Shown here: positions 15,060-23,300 of the stretch, piece by piece
Layout of the letters: every line of letters begins with the position of its first letter
Position numbering within the stretch: position 1 is the stretch's first letter
Virus record (IMG/VR): IMGVR_UViG_3300032163_000754
Span: 1-24,250 of that record
From: a virus
Length of the DNA stretch: 24,250 bases
Direction: 5' to 3' (one strand)
Notes under the pieces: model-generated
Told to the model about the DNA's origin: nothing
The model's input: the letters and a program-made list of their open reading frames with translations, nothing else
Databases searched by the model: none
Position numbers and translations under genes: made by a program

Positions 15060-15085
15060 TTTTTAATAAACTATGATACTATAGA
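15056..15085 (+). promoter_or_regulatory. Probable promoter for the second Ser-Pro fibre gene
   Basis: TTGATT (15056-15061) precedes either TACTAT (15077-15082, with TG one base upstream, 15-base spacer) or TATAGA (15080-15085, 18-base spacer). The leader that follows (AATATAAAAGGATAAAACAAA) closely resembles the leader of the HNH gene at 14272. Confidence 0.5.
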
Positions 15086-15110
15086 AATATAAAAGGATAA
15101 AACAAAAAAA

Positions 15111-16067
15111 ATGGCTTTTCAAAATAATTCCAACAATGCTCCCGTAACTGATACTGACTGGTCTATCCAGGCTCTTAAAACCATGACCTTTACTGGCGGT
15201 GATAGTGCTGGTGCTGTTGGTACAGCTACTTTATTTACGGTTACTGGGTCTGTCTTGATGCGTTTATTTGGCAGGGTGGTTACGGCCCCCGGTGCTGCTT
15301 CGGCTTCGTTATCCCCGTCTGCTTCGACTTCAACCTCGTCCAGTGCATCCCCTTCCGCATCGGCTTCGGCCAGTTTGAGTCCTTCTAGTTCAGTTTCCCC
15401 AAGCGCATCAGAATCCGTATCTACCTCCGCATCACTCTCCCCAAGTTCGTCTCGTTCGGCTTCAGTATCACCGTCAGCTAGTGTTTCGGTAAGCCCAAGC
15501 TCTAGCCGTTCTCCATCAGCTAGCACATCTATCAGCCCATCATCAAGTGTCTCACCCAGTTCCTCAGTTTCGCCCAGTGCCAGTGCGTCTGGGTCACTAT
15601 CACCAAGTTCCAGTGCCTCGGCCTCGGTCTCGCCCAGTTCCAGCGCCTCTCGTTCTCTTAGCCCATCAGCTTCAGCAAGTTCAAGTGCTTCCGGCTCATT
15701 GTCTCCATCAACTTCGGTATCTCCATCAGCTTCGGGAAGCGTCTCGGTTTCTCTCTCTCTATCGCCTTCCGCGTCTGTATCAGCTTCGCAGTCGGCTGGC
15801 AACGCTGGTCAAATCGCTGTTGGTACGACCGCTAACCCAACCGGACTACTCGCTACTACTTCATCATTCCTATTAGCCGCCAAAGAAATATGGCACGATG
15901 CTACACCTGACTCTACAGTCGAACTTTCGTCCGTATTAACCCAAAAAGTTGTTACTGATGATGTTATCCAGACCGTTTCAGTTGAGTCAGTTAGTTCTGG
16001 TGTAATTGATTATTACTGTATGTGGTATCCATTAAGTTCAGATAGTTCGGTAAAAGCGACTGCATAA
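15111..16067 (+). CDS. Fibre/virion protein with a Ser-Pro repeat inserted in a globular domain
   Basis: A 318-residue protein. Residues 1-62 ([20 protein letters not shown], then [20 protein letters not shown]) and residues 230-318 ([60 protein letters not shown]) look like two halves of one phage beta-sandwich domain of about 150 residues. Between them, residues 64-229 are a Ser-rich repeat built of SPSxSxSxS units, with Ser at nearly every second position. The repeat thus appears to be looped out of a folded domain, not attached at an end. It may be displayed on the virion surface and, like the first fibre, glycosylated. The gene has its own probable promoter, and its stop overlaps the next HNH start (TAATG). 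Confidence 0.72.
   Translation: MAFQNNSNNAPVTDTDWSIQALKTMTFTGGDSAGAVGTATLFTVTGSVLMRLFGRVVTAPGAASASLSPSASTSTSSSASPSASASASLSPSSSVSPSASESVSTSASLSPSSSRSASVSPSASVSVSPSSSRSPSASTSISPSSSVSPSSSVSPSASASGSLSPSSSASASVSPSSSASRSLSPSASASSSASGSLSPSTSVSPSASGSVSVSLSLSPSASVSASQSAGNAGQIAVGTTANPTGLLATTSSFLLAAKEIWHDATPDSTVELSSVLTQKVVTDDVIQTVSVESVSSGVIDYYCMWYPLSSDSSVKATA
15300..15797 (+). repeat. Ser-Pro coding repeat, second fibre
   Basis: Encodes residues 64-229 of the second fibre. Units are irregular ([23 protein letters not shown]), with all six serine codons in use. There is no long exact DNA repeat. Long reading frames on the other strand and in other frames here are by-products of the biased composition. 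Confidence 0.9.
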
Positions 16068-16672
16068 TGAAAAAAGACTGCAAATACTGTAACGGGGGCT
16101 TTGCGAAACCAGAGAACTGTAGTGTGCTTCAATGGGAGAACAGACGTAAGTTTTGCTCCCGTGACTGTGCTAATAAAGCTATGTCTATTTTTAGGCAGTG
16201 TATTGACTGTGGGACGGAGCGTCGTAGTCGGACTAAATGGACATTTTGTTCTAGAACTTGTAGAGCCAGTTGGGATAGGATGAATAGCGGTAGAGTTATC
16301 GACTGTCTGAATTGCAAAATAGCTTTCACGAGGAATGGTGTTAAAAACAAGTACTGTTCCTTAAAGTGTGCCAAATTATTTCAAAGAGGCAGTGGTCACT
16401 GGAACTGGCGAGGTGGAGCTAAAGTACTATCCAGCAGAATCAGAAAATCAGCCCAGTATAGCGACTGGCGCATGGCCGTATTAAAAAGAGACAACTTTAC
16501 CTGCCAAGACTGCGGTATTCGTGGTGGCAGACTTCATGCAGACCACATCAAACAGTTCGCCCTGTACCCTGACTTACGATTTGAAATAACTAACGGCAGG
16601 ACGCTGTGTGTGCCTTGCCACGTAAAAACACCCACCTATAGTCGCAAGGTTGGCTCGCTGGTAGTCGCGTAG
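16067..16672 (+). CDS. HNH endonuclease with three tandem CxxC zinc knuckles
   Basis: A 201-residue protein. Three repeated cysteine modules come first: C5-C8 with C30-C34, C45-C48 with C61-C65, and C80-C83 with C97-C101, each of the form CxxC, about 12-21 residues, then CxxxC. A basic linker (ILSSRIRKS-like) follows, then the HNH core: RDNFTCQDCG with C146/C149, LHADHI with H157-D159-H160, N176 in ITNGRTL, and CVPCH (181-185). The three knuckles probably bind DNA and set target specificity. The start overlaps the preceding fibre stop by one base (TAATG). It is a different HNH subfamily from the genes at 14272 and 22821, so the three arrived separately. Confidence 0.88.
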   Translation: MKKDCKYCNGGFAKPENCSVLQWENRRKFCSRDCANKAMSIFRQCIDCGTERRSRTKWTFCSRTCRASWDRMNSGRVIDCLNCKIAFTRNGVKNKYCSLKCAKLFQRGSGHWNWRGGAKVLSSRIRKSAQYSDWRMAVLKRDNFTCQDCGIRGGRLHADHIKQFALYPDLRFEITNGRTLCVPCHVKTPTYSRKVGSLVVA

Positions 16673-16684
16673 AGAGGTTAAATA

Positions 16685-17824
16685 ATGAGTATTATAAATT
16701 CGTTAGCCGGACTTGTAAGCGATATACCTGGAGCTAACCTTATAGGTCAAGGAGTATCAAGACTCGGAGCAAATATTGGTTCAGCCTTTGGAGATAACTC
16801 TGGTTCTCCTGGACAAATGCGGAATATGGCAGATTTAATGGCTGACCCAAATTATAATATAGGCGGTACGTTGAATCCTGTTACTAGAGAAATGGCGGAT
16901 AAATATTGGGGGGCTTTTAACCCAGGAGCAGGAGAAATTAATGTTGGCGAGGTATCACCATTTACTAGCGGAGGCGGGGTAGGTGATGTCAGTCTACCAG
17001 GGGGTAATGCGGCTGGTGTTGTACAGCCCACTTACACTCCTGCTGATATTAGTTCTTTTAACACTCAAAGACAAAACATTACCGGTTCAGCTAACGACTG
17101 GGCAGGAAATTACGGTATTGGCTTGGGCGTTCGTATAAGTGACTACATAAACTCTCTTAGGCAGGGTCAGCAAGGTATCGATGAACGTGGGATTCAGAAT
17201 GAGTTATCTCTTAAGCAGGGTCGAGCTGGGATTTTAGGTATGGTCGCTAATGGTATACGTTCTGGTGGAGTTATGCTGGCTAACCGTAACGCGACTGATT
17301 CTTCTGCCTCAGCCGCCCTAGCTAACGCTTATGGTGAAATAGGTCGTGGGCAACTCAGTAATACTGGTAATCAATATGGTATTGAAGACCGAAATATTGG
17401 TTTGGCTCAAGATACATTTAATACACAAGCTCAAGCTGGAGCAAATAGAATTAGAACCAGTGAAACTCAAGATATTGCAGGAGCTGTATCTCGACACCGC
17501 GATAAACTAGCAGTTCTTGATGCCTGGGCAGCTGATAAATCTCTGCCTGAAAGAATCCAAATAGAACAAGAAAAGGCTGCTATTCAGTCTCAAATTGAAC
17601 AAGCTCTATCTCAGTTTGGCGACCAACTAACTGGAGGTGTAGCTGGCGTCCAACCTACCTCAAAAGACCAACGACGTTCTACGGCTGCTAGCTTAGCTGG
17701 TGCTGGACAGGTTGCCGCTAATCCATTCAACTTTAGTTCAAACGTTCCCCTACAGTTTCAAAACTCACCATTTTCTTCAGACCTACCATTATTCACATCA
17801 CCAACACGTAAAAAGAGTCAGTAG
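16685..17824 (+). CDS. Putative internal/ejected virion protein
   Basis: A 379-residue Gly/Ala/Asn/Gln-rich protein of unknown function, with AGAGAGG at about 16671-16677 as ribosome site. The N-terminal 35 residues are mildly hydrophobic with glycines (SIINSLAGLVSDIPGANLIG), 36-140 are low in charge, and 140-310 are predicted long helices rich in Gln and Ala (NELSLKQGRAGILGMVANGI, DRNIGLAQDTFNTQAQAGAN, LPERIQIEQEKAAIQSQIEQ). The C-terminus is polar and disordered-looking. This composition, and its place directly before a very large protein, fits the smaller of the podovirus internal-core or ejection proteins. No enzyme motif is seen, so the call rests on context. Confidence 0.5.
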   Translation: MSIINSLAGLVSDIPGANLIGQGVSRLGANIGSAFGDNSGSPGQMRNMADLMADPNYNIGGTLNPVTREMADKYWGAFNPGAGEINVGEVSPFTSGGGVGDVSLPGGNAAGVVQPTYTPADISSFNTQRQNITGSANDWAGNYGIGLGVRISDYINSLRQGQQGIDERGIQNELSLKQGRAGILGMVANGIRSGGVMLANRNATDSSASAALANAYGEIGRGQLSNTGNQYGIEDRNIGLAQDTFNTQAQAGANRIRTSETQDIAGAVSRHRDKLAVLDAWAADKSLPERIQIEQEKAAIQSQIEQALSQFGDQLTGGVAGVQPTSKDQRRSTAASLAGAGQVAANPFNFSSNVPLQFQNSPFSSDLPLFTSPTRKKSQ

Positions 17825-17833
17825 GTAACCCCA

Positions 17834-20800
17834 ATGGGATTCTCTTTGCGAGATATACGCAAGAAGATTGATGCTATTGGTGCTCAAGTCAACCCTTTTG
17901 ACAATGGGGCGACTTATAATACGTCTATACAGAATCGTAGACCTGTCCCGAATCAGGGTTCTTTCGTATCTAACGCCACCGCGCCCGTAACGGGCCTAGT
18001 CAGAGGCTTGGCTGGTGGGGTTTATCATACAGCGGGCATACCAGTAGAGGGTGCCAGGTTGGGGCTGGCAAACCTCACCCACAACAACCAAGTGGCTAAT
18101 AGTGCTCGCCAACGTTTCCAATTAGACGCAACGACCGCCAGGCAACTAGCTCAAGCAACACCACGATTCGTATATGGTTTAGGTGAATCATTAAATCCTG
18201 CTGGTGGCGACGTTTATCAGCGCTCTCATACCGCCAATTCACCTACGGAGAACTTCCTACTGGGTAAAGAGCCCATCCCGTCGTGGCAAAAAACCTTCAA
18301 AGAAACAGCGGCTACAAAGGGCAGAACCACGGCTCAGGCTGAGGCTGTTCTCAACTCTCTTATGACTGCCGGTGGCCTACGTGGCGGTGCCATGGTTTCC
18401 TTAAAAGCGGGTCGAGCTGTCAAGACTTTTGACCAAGCCCAAAACCAAATAGGTGCTATTGGGAAAAACGTGGGTGGACAACCATTAAAGCATTTTACAA
18501 GCCCAGAAGTAGCTAAACAATTACAGGGTGGGGCGGCCTTTGATTTTTCCAAGAATCCTATACATGGAACTGGTAATCTCGCACGAGGGGAAACAACAGG
18601 CAAATTTGTTAATGACGGCAAGCCAGCACTTTATCTATCCAAGAATGACAAAGTTTGGAGCGTAGCGAACATACCAAAGGCGAATCCAGAAGTAGTTAAT
18701 ATTGACCACGTCACCCCCAAAATGATGAAAGAGGGTTATTTTCAGAAAAACGGCATTACGCCCGTAATGGACTATAAGCAGCAGAAGTATGTTGGTTATA
18801 AGAATGCTTTTGATACTAAACAGCTACAGGGGGTGGATTATCACATCTCGCCCAACGCTAGGAAACTAACCATAGATAGTGCTTCCAAATTAAAAGATGT
18901 GGCCAACTCACTTGGCGTACACCCTGACGACCCACAATTCTGGACAGCACTTCGTAACAAGTATGATGTGGTGGACATTACGAACGTGGCTAAGAATAGG
19001 GCAACCGAGGGTAGTGGGCGCAAGTTCTTCCAAGCCGCCAAAGCAGACCAGAGTATCGTACTCAACCCAGACGTAGCCTCAACAACTGTACCCAGACCCA
19101 CCGTCAGAGTTAAGCAAAATCCGCCCACCCCAAACATACCCCTTAGAGGTGCAGTAGGTAAGAATGTAAATAAGCCTAATGTACCCGAAGTACAGGCGAA
19201 GCCTAAGTTCGCCAGCATAGATGAAGCCTTTAAAGAGATGGATAGCCCGAAGGCTGGTAAGCAAGGCGTGATGTTAAGTAAGCCAGAGATTCAGCAGGTT
19301 AATGACTTATTCGCCAATCACCCCGACCCCATCAACCAGCAGTTCAGAGGCAAGGTATATGGGCGGTTTCATAATGCAAGGGACGTAATACTCGGTCACG
19401 CTAACGGAAATACTGTGGTGGCGGAACTGGATAACCACGGCGTACCAACTGGTCGCATTAGAAGCCACGCCACGCCACTAGACCCCAAACAGATTCAAGG
19501 AGATTTCAACCCATCAGTTACCCAACCCCCACAAGTAGGTAAGACACACCTACCCAAGGTTTCACTTAAAACTCCCCCCACCCCAGTTAGGGGGGTAGTC
19601 AAGGCGAAAGGGCAGGGGGATATGACAACTCCTCCCGACTTCTTGCAGACCTCTCCTGGGTATGTACCTAAGACTCCAGAAGAACTGGCTGGGTTATCTC
19701 CCAAAGTTCAAATGACTCTGGCTAAACTTCAAGGCATGGGGCCGCCCAGTAAAGAGCAGATTGCTACGGGCATGAAGTCAAACCCCTATAAATCCAATAT
19801 TCACGAAGTTGCACCAGGGAATTGGGTAGGTGCTAGAACGGCCGGAGATGCCGTATCCGCCCCGCTGATGACCGCTGGCAAGATTGCTGACTACCATCTT
19901 GGCAAACTAGCCAAAGACAGTCCCTCGCTACATGGTAAGTTCTGGGATGCTGTAGAAAAAGGTGTCATCCCCAAAGATGCACCGCCTAGTTTCCAGGCCG
20001 CCACTAAATGGTTTAGAGAAACAGCTAACGGAATTCATAAAGAATCTAACATACTGGGTACCCCAACCCGCTATCAAAAGAACTGGGAGCTACGGGCAGC
20101 CAGCCTAAAGGATGTAACACCAGAACAACTAGGCTCTGGAGAACTTGGTAGTGTGGCTAAACACGCCATCCAGCGTAAATACGCCACCCACGCTGAGTTC
20201 GTAGCCGCTGCCGAGAAAGCTGGTTTAAGTGTCGAAAAGAACCCTAGAGTGGCACTCCAAAAATATGTTACCGCTACTACCTCGGCACTTGAACGCAAAT
20301 CTCTGGCTAAGTCACTGGCCGAAGCCGACAGGAATAATCCCCTTAAACCACATACGGTTGATTTGGGCTGGGGAACGACCGTCAGGCTAAGTGATGAGGG
20401 GTTACACCAGGCTAGGGGAATCCTATCAATGACCACTAAAAAAACCAAGCTTGGTACTTTCTATGATGCCAGCAACTCCTTCCGCAAGGGGCTATTGCTT
20501 TCGCTTTCACAGTTTCACACCGTTAACATAGCGGGGCTACGAGCCGCCCCAGCATTAGTAATGCCCAAACCTGGCTACTTAGCGCACGGAGATTTAACGA
20601 TGGGCGTCCACCCGGTACGAGCTGCTAGGGGCTTGGGGAATACTATCCGCCCGCTATTTCCTGGCGGTAAAGGATTCGTAAACCGAAAACTAGAAGAAGC
20701 CTATGCACGAGGCGACGTTCAATTCGCGGCTCGTCATGGCTCGCCAATCGGTAAGTCAGCCTATGGTGCCAGTAAACACTTCAATGTTGGCCACAAAATG

Positions 20801-22798
20801 GTCTTCGAGAAGCAGATACCCATGATGCACAAAGAAGTAATCGGAGCCCTGCGAAGGGATATGGAGAAGTTCGGCATAAAAGAAGGCAGCCCCGAGGCAT
20901 TAGAAGCCGGAAAGGTAGCTAACTTTACTATGGGCTTCATCAACAAAGCGGCGATGAACATGCACCCAACTTTAGTGAAGGGAATCGAAAGAGTTATGTT
21001 AGCCGGACAGTTTACGCCATCTAAACTAGCTAACCTGTATAAAGGCGCCACTAAGGTTGGTTTGGCTGGTTCTATGGCCAGAGCCGATGTAGCCGCTAAT
21101 GCCATTAGCGCCACCGCCCTGATTGTTGGTGTCGGCTGGCTGGTTAGACAAAAATCTGACGATGTTCGGGATATGGTTTTGAGGGCTTTAATCAACCCAG
21201 CTATTCCGACAAACATTAAAGATAATAAGGACAACACCCAAGAGATTCGCATACCGATGACCTACACGGCTGAGGTAGCTCATATCCTAGGAATTAAGTT
21301 GGTTAGACAAGCAGACGGCCATCTGGGTGTAAACTTCTCGCCAAAGAATATGCCCGATACGGTTGGGGAGTGGGCAAGAGCCAGGCTGTCACCCAACCTT
21401 GGCGATGTAGTTAAGGTTTCAACTAATACTGAATTCGGCAACAAACCGCTATATGAAGAGGGTGCCCAACATGGCAAACAGGCCATCCAGGTCGCAACCA
21501 AGGCAATCCAGGGTGCGCTACCCATCGGCTTGCAGGGGTTGGGTTACACCGATGCGGTCAAGAACCGTTTGCCCGGCTCATCCAGAGAAGTCCTAGAAGC
21601 CGGTACGCCGTCCTCAAATCCGCTAGTTAAATCTTTAGCCTCTTCGACCGGATTTACCATCCGCACCGATAAGACAGTCGGAAAATCTCTTGATACAAAT
21701 CGCTACTTTAGCAGTATAGACGAGGCCGGAAGAGGTCTTAACGCCCAAGAATCTGCCGCTCTTAAACTTTATACAGGTTCTAAGAAAAACTCTGTAACTG
21801 GAAAATATGCTGTTATGCCGAGCGTCAACGACCAGCGAGCTAAGGCCTCCGCTCTTTTACAGAATCCTAAAGTCATAGACAGACTTATTGGTATGAACCA
21901 AAATCTTGCCGAACAAGGTTCGAAAGTTGACCCACTCTGGCAACAGACTAAAGACCAGATTACCGGGTATTTTCAGTATCAGGCCATGCCTCCCGGCGGG
22001 GCTGACCGTAGCCACTGGCACACCCAAAACGATAGCTGGTACCAACCGTTGACAAAAGACCGCAGTAAGTTCTTCGACTCGCTTCCGCCGGGCGACCCCA
22101 ATAAGCCCCAAGCCCCCATCGAATTCCCGAGCGCTTCCCCACAAGTATCTAATAAAATGGATACCTACTTCGCCATCAAAGATGATATAAAAGCGGCTGA
22201 ATATGTCGGTGCCAACCCCGACCTTCAGCAACAATTCGACAAACAAGCTGAATACAACAACGCTATGCGGAAGGCTCAGGGCTATGGTGAGCTGGACACT
22301 TACCCTAAGTCACCGCCAGCAATTCAGAAACTAATGGATGTATATAATGCGCAGCCCAAAAACGACGGTCCGAGAGGCGGCAATAAGACTCGCTCAATTT
22401 GGATTCAATCTCATCCCAAAGAGTGGGCTATGATGACCAGGACTTGGACGCAGGCTTCTCTTTACAATCTCGAAAAGGACGCCGGGCAAGCCCAGTTCAA
22501 AGATTCTGGCTTCTCCCAGAAAGGACTAAAGGCTATCTATAATCTCGGCCAATACGATGTCGGTAAATACACAGATAAAAATGGTAACGAATTTTATGCT
22601 TTGGGCGGAGGCGGTTCTGGCGGGGGCTACGGTAGACGTTCTGGCTCGAGTTCACCCCCCACCGGCAGAATCTCACTCACTAAAGGCAGTGTTCACGCTC
22701 CCAAGGTTTCAGTTAAAGGGGTTGGTAAGTTAAGGTCAACCCTAGCCAAGACTAAAGCCACTAAACCAAAAGTGTCAATTAAGAAAAGTTTGGTATAA
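17834..22798 (+). CDS. Giant multidomain virion protein (polyvalent / ejected type)
   Basis: A 1654-residue protein taking about a fifth of the window. The N-terminus carries Gly/Ala helices (LVRGLAGGVYHTAGIPVEGA, about 54-73). Residues about 215-300 (KHFTSPEVAKQL, HGTGNL, ALYLSKND) faintly resemble ADP-ribosyltransferase-like domains of phage polyvalent proteins. Residues about 420-620 are Pro-rich linkers. Residues about 650-1080 are long helical regions with LSLSQFHTVNIAGLRAA near 890, a pattern known from large phage polyvalent proteins. A hydrophobic segment (AISATALIVGVGWLV) lies near 1090-1105, followed by EIRIPMTYTAEVAHILG. The end has a Gly-rich hinge (GGGGSGGGYGRR, about 1593) and a basic tail. 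It is probably a structural protein ejected with DNA. No lysozyme, transglycosylase or polymerase motif is recognised. Confidence 0.6.
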   Translation: MGFSLRDIRKKIDAIGAQVNPFDNGATYNTSIQNRRPVPNQGSFVSNATAPVTGLVRGLAGGVYHTAGIPVEGARLGLANLTHNNQVANSARQRFQLDATTARQLAQATPRFVYGLGESLNPAGGDVYQRSHTANSPTENFLLGKEPIPSWQKTFKETAATKGRTTAQAEAVLNSLMTAGGLRGGAMVSLKAGRAVKTFDQAQNQIGAIGKNVGGQPLKHFTSPEVAKQLQGGAAFDFSKNPIHGTGNLARGETTGKFVNDGKPALYLSKNDKVWSVANIPKANPEVVNIDHVTPKMMKEGYFQKNGITPVMDYKQQKYVGYKNAFDTKQLQGVDYHISPNARKLTIDSASKLKDVANSLGVHPDDPQFWTALRNKYDVVDITNVAKNRATEGSGRKFFQAAKADQSIVLNPDVASTTVPRPTVRVKQNPPTPNIPLRGAVGKNVNKPNVPEVQAKPKFASIDEAFKEMDSPKAGKQGVMLSKPEIQQVNDLFANHPDPINQQFRGKVYGRFHNARDVILGHANGNTVVAELDNHGVPTGRIRSHATPLDPKQIQGDFNPSVTQPPQVGKTHLPKVSLKTPPTPVRGVVKAKGQGDMTTPPDFLQTSPGYVPKTPEELAGLSPKVQMTLAKLQGMGPPSKEQIATGMKSNPYKSNIHEVAPGNWVGARTAGDAVSAPLMTAGKIADYHLGKLAKDSPSLHGKFWDAVEKGVIPKDAPPSFQAATKWFRETANGIHKESNILGTPTRYQKNWELRAASLKDVTPEQLGSGELGSVAKHAIQRKYATHAEFVAAAEKAGLSVEKNPRVALQKYVTATTSALERKSLAKSLAEADRNNPLKPHTVDLGWGTTVRLSDEGLHQARGILSMTTKKTKLGTFYDASNSFRKGLLLSLSQFHTVNIAGLRAAPALVMPKPGYLAHGDLTMGVHPVRAARGLGNTIRPLFPGGKGFVNRKLEEAYARGDVQFAARHGSPIGKSAYGASKHFNVGHKMVFEKQIPMMHKEVIGALRRDMEKFGIKEGSPEALEAGKVANFTMGFINKAAMNMHPTLVKGIERVMLAGQFTPSKLANLYKGATKVGLAGSMARADVAANAISATALIVGVGWLVRQKSDDVRDMVLRALINPAIPTNIKDNKDNTQEIRIPMTYTAEVAHILGIKLVRQADGHLGVNFSPKNMPDTVGEWARARLSPNLGDVVKVSTNTEFGNKPLYEEGAQHGKQAIQVATKAIQGALPIGLQGLGYTDAVKNRLPGSSREVLEAGTPSSNPLVKSLASSTGFTIRTDKTVGKSLDTNRYFSSIDEAGRGLNAQESAALKLYTGSKKNSVTGKYAVMPSVNDQRAKASALLQNPKVIDRLIGMNQNLAEQGSKVDPLWQQTKDQITGYFQYQAMPPGGADRSHWHTQNDSWYQPLTKDRSKFFDSLPPGDPNKPQAPIEFPSASPQVSNKMDTYFAIKDDIKAAEYVGANPDLQQQFDKQAEYNNAMRKAQGYGELDTYPKSPPAIQKLMDVYNAQPKNDGPRGGNKTRSIWIQSHPKEWAMMTRTWTQASLYNLEKDAGQAQFKDSGFSQKGLKAIYNLGQYDVGKYTDKNGNEFYALGGGGSGGGYGRRSGSSSPPTGRISLTKGSVHAPKVSVKGVGKLRSTLAKTKATKPKVSIKKSLV

Positions 22799-22799
22799 T
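22772..22799 (+). promoter_or_regulatory. Promoter with extended -10 before the third HNH gene
   Basis: A consensus TATAAT (22794-22799), preceded by TG one base upstream, overlaps the stop codon of the giant gene. GTGTCA (22772-22777) is a 4-of-6 -35 match with a 16-base spacer. The ATG follows 21 bases later. Confidence 0.6.
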
Positions 22800-22820
22800 G
22801 AAGAAAAAGGCAAAACAAAC

Positions 22821-23300
22821 ATGAAGCGAATCCCCCAATATAGCAACTACTCCGCAACTACCGATGGGCGAGTTTGGACACATAACCTGCGTCCTGGCTG
22901 GCTAACTCAGGGTATAGACAAGAATGGATATGTTAGATATGACCTTGCGGGAGACAACGGTAAGAGAAAAGGATTATATGCCCATCAGGCCGTTGCTCTT
23001 ACTTATATCCCCAATCCAGATAACAAGCCCCATGTTAACCATCTTGACCATAATAAAGCTAATAACTCGATAGAAAATCTTGTGTGGTGTACTCATCTAG
23101 AGAATATCCGACACGATTGGGCAACGGGTAATCGGACGAGACATTTCGGCAATAGTGCAAAAATAAATACTAGTATTGCTCGTCGGATTCGTATTCTACA
23201 CGGAAAGGGATTAACCCAGGTTGAGTTGTCTAAAAAATTCGGTATCAGCCAACCGACAATAAGCCAAATAATTCTTCGCAAGACTTGGAGCACCGCATGA
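22821..23300 (+). CDS. NUMOD4 / HNH homing endonuclease with C-terminal HTH
   Basis: A 159-residue homing endonuclease with a standard domain order. NUMOD4 covers residues 3-48 (IPQYSNYSATTDGRVW). The HNH_3 core spans about 52-98 (AHQAVALTYIPNPDNKPHVN with H55, HLDHNKANN with H74-D76-H77, and ENLVWCTHLENIRHDW). A helix-turn-helix follows at about 129-153 (KGLTQVELSKKFGISQPTIS), which would recognise the target. The HTH resembles resolvase/repressor-type three-helix units. It has its own promoter in the end of the giant gene and a GGCAAAACAAAC leader. Its TGA overlaps the adaptor ATG, and its last codons hold the adaptor's ribosome site, so loss of the HNH gene would affect adaptor translation. 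Confidence 0.9.
   Translation: MKRIPQYSNYSATTDGRVWTHNLRPGWLTQGIDKNGYVRYDLAGDNGKRKGLYAHQAVALTYIPNPDNKPHVNHLDHNKANNSIENLVWCTHLENIRHDWATGNRTRHFGNSAKINTSIARRIRILHGKGLTQVELSKKFGISQPTISQIILRKTWSTA

Noticed and set aside
13530-15797. The repeats as a possible CRISPR array
   Set aside because: There are no constant-length direct repeats with unique spacers, and the periodicity is that of a low-complexity protein in frame.
15119-15802. A 227-codon reading frame on the minus strand, rich in Glu, Asp and Ala
   Set aside because: It is the reverse reading of the Ser-Pro repeat. The biased composition removes stop codons, and there is no ribosome site or family signature.
12876-16067. A diversity-generating retroelement acting on the fibre genes
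   Set aside because: No reverse transcriptase and no template/variable repeat pair are visible in the window, so there is nothing to support it.
20761-21252. A 163-codon minus-strand frame inside the giant gene
   Set aside because: It lies wholly within a well-supported plus-strand gene, no other gene runs on that strand, and its hydrophobic composition is what antisense readings commonly give.
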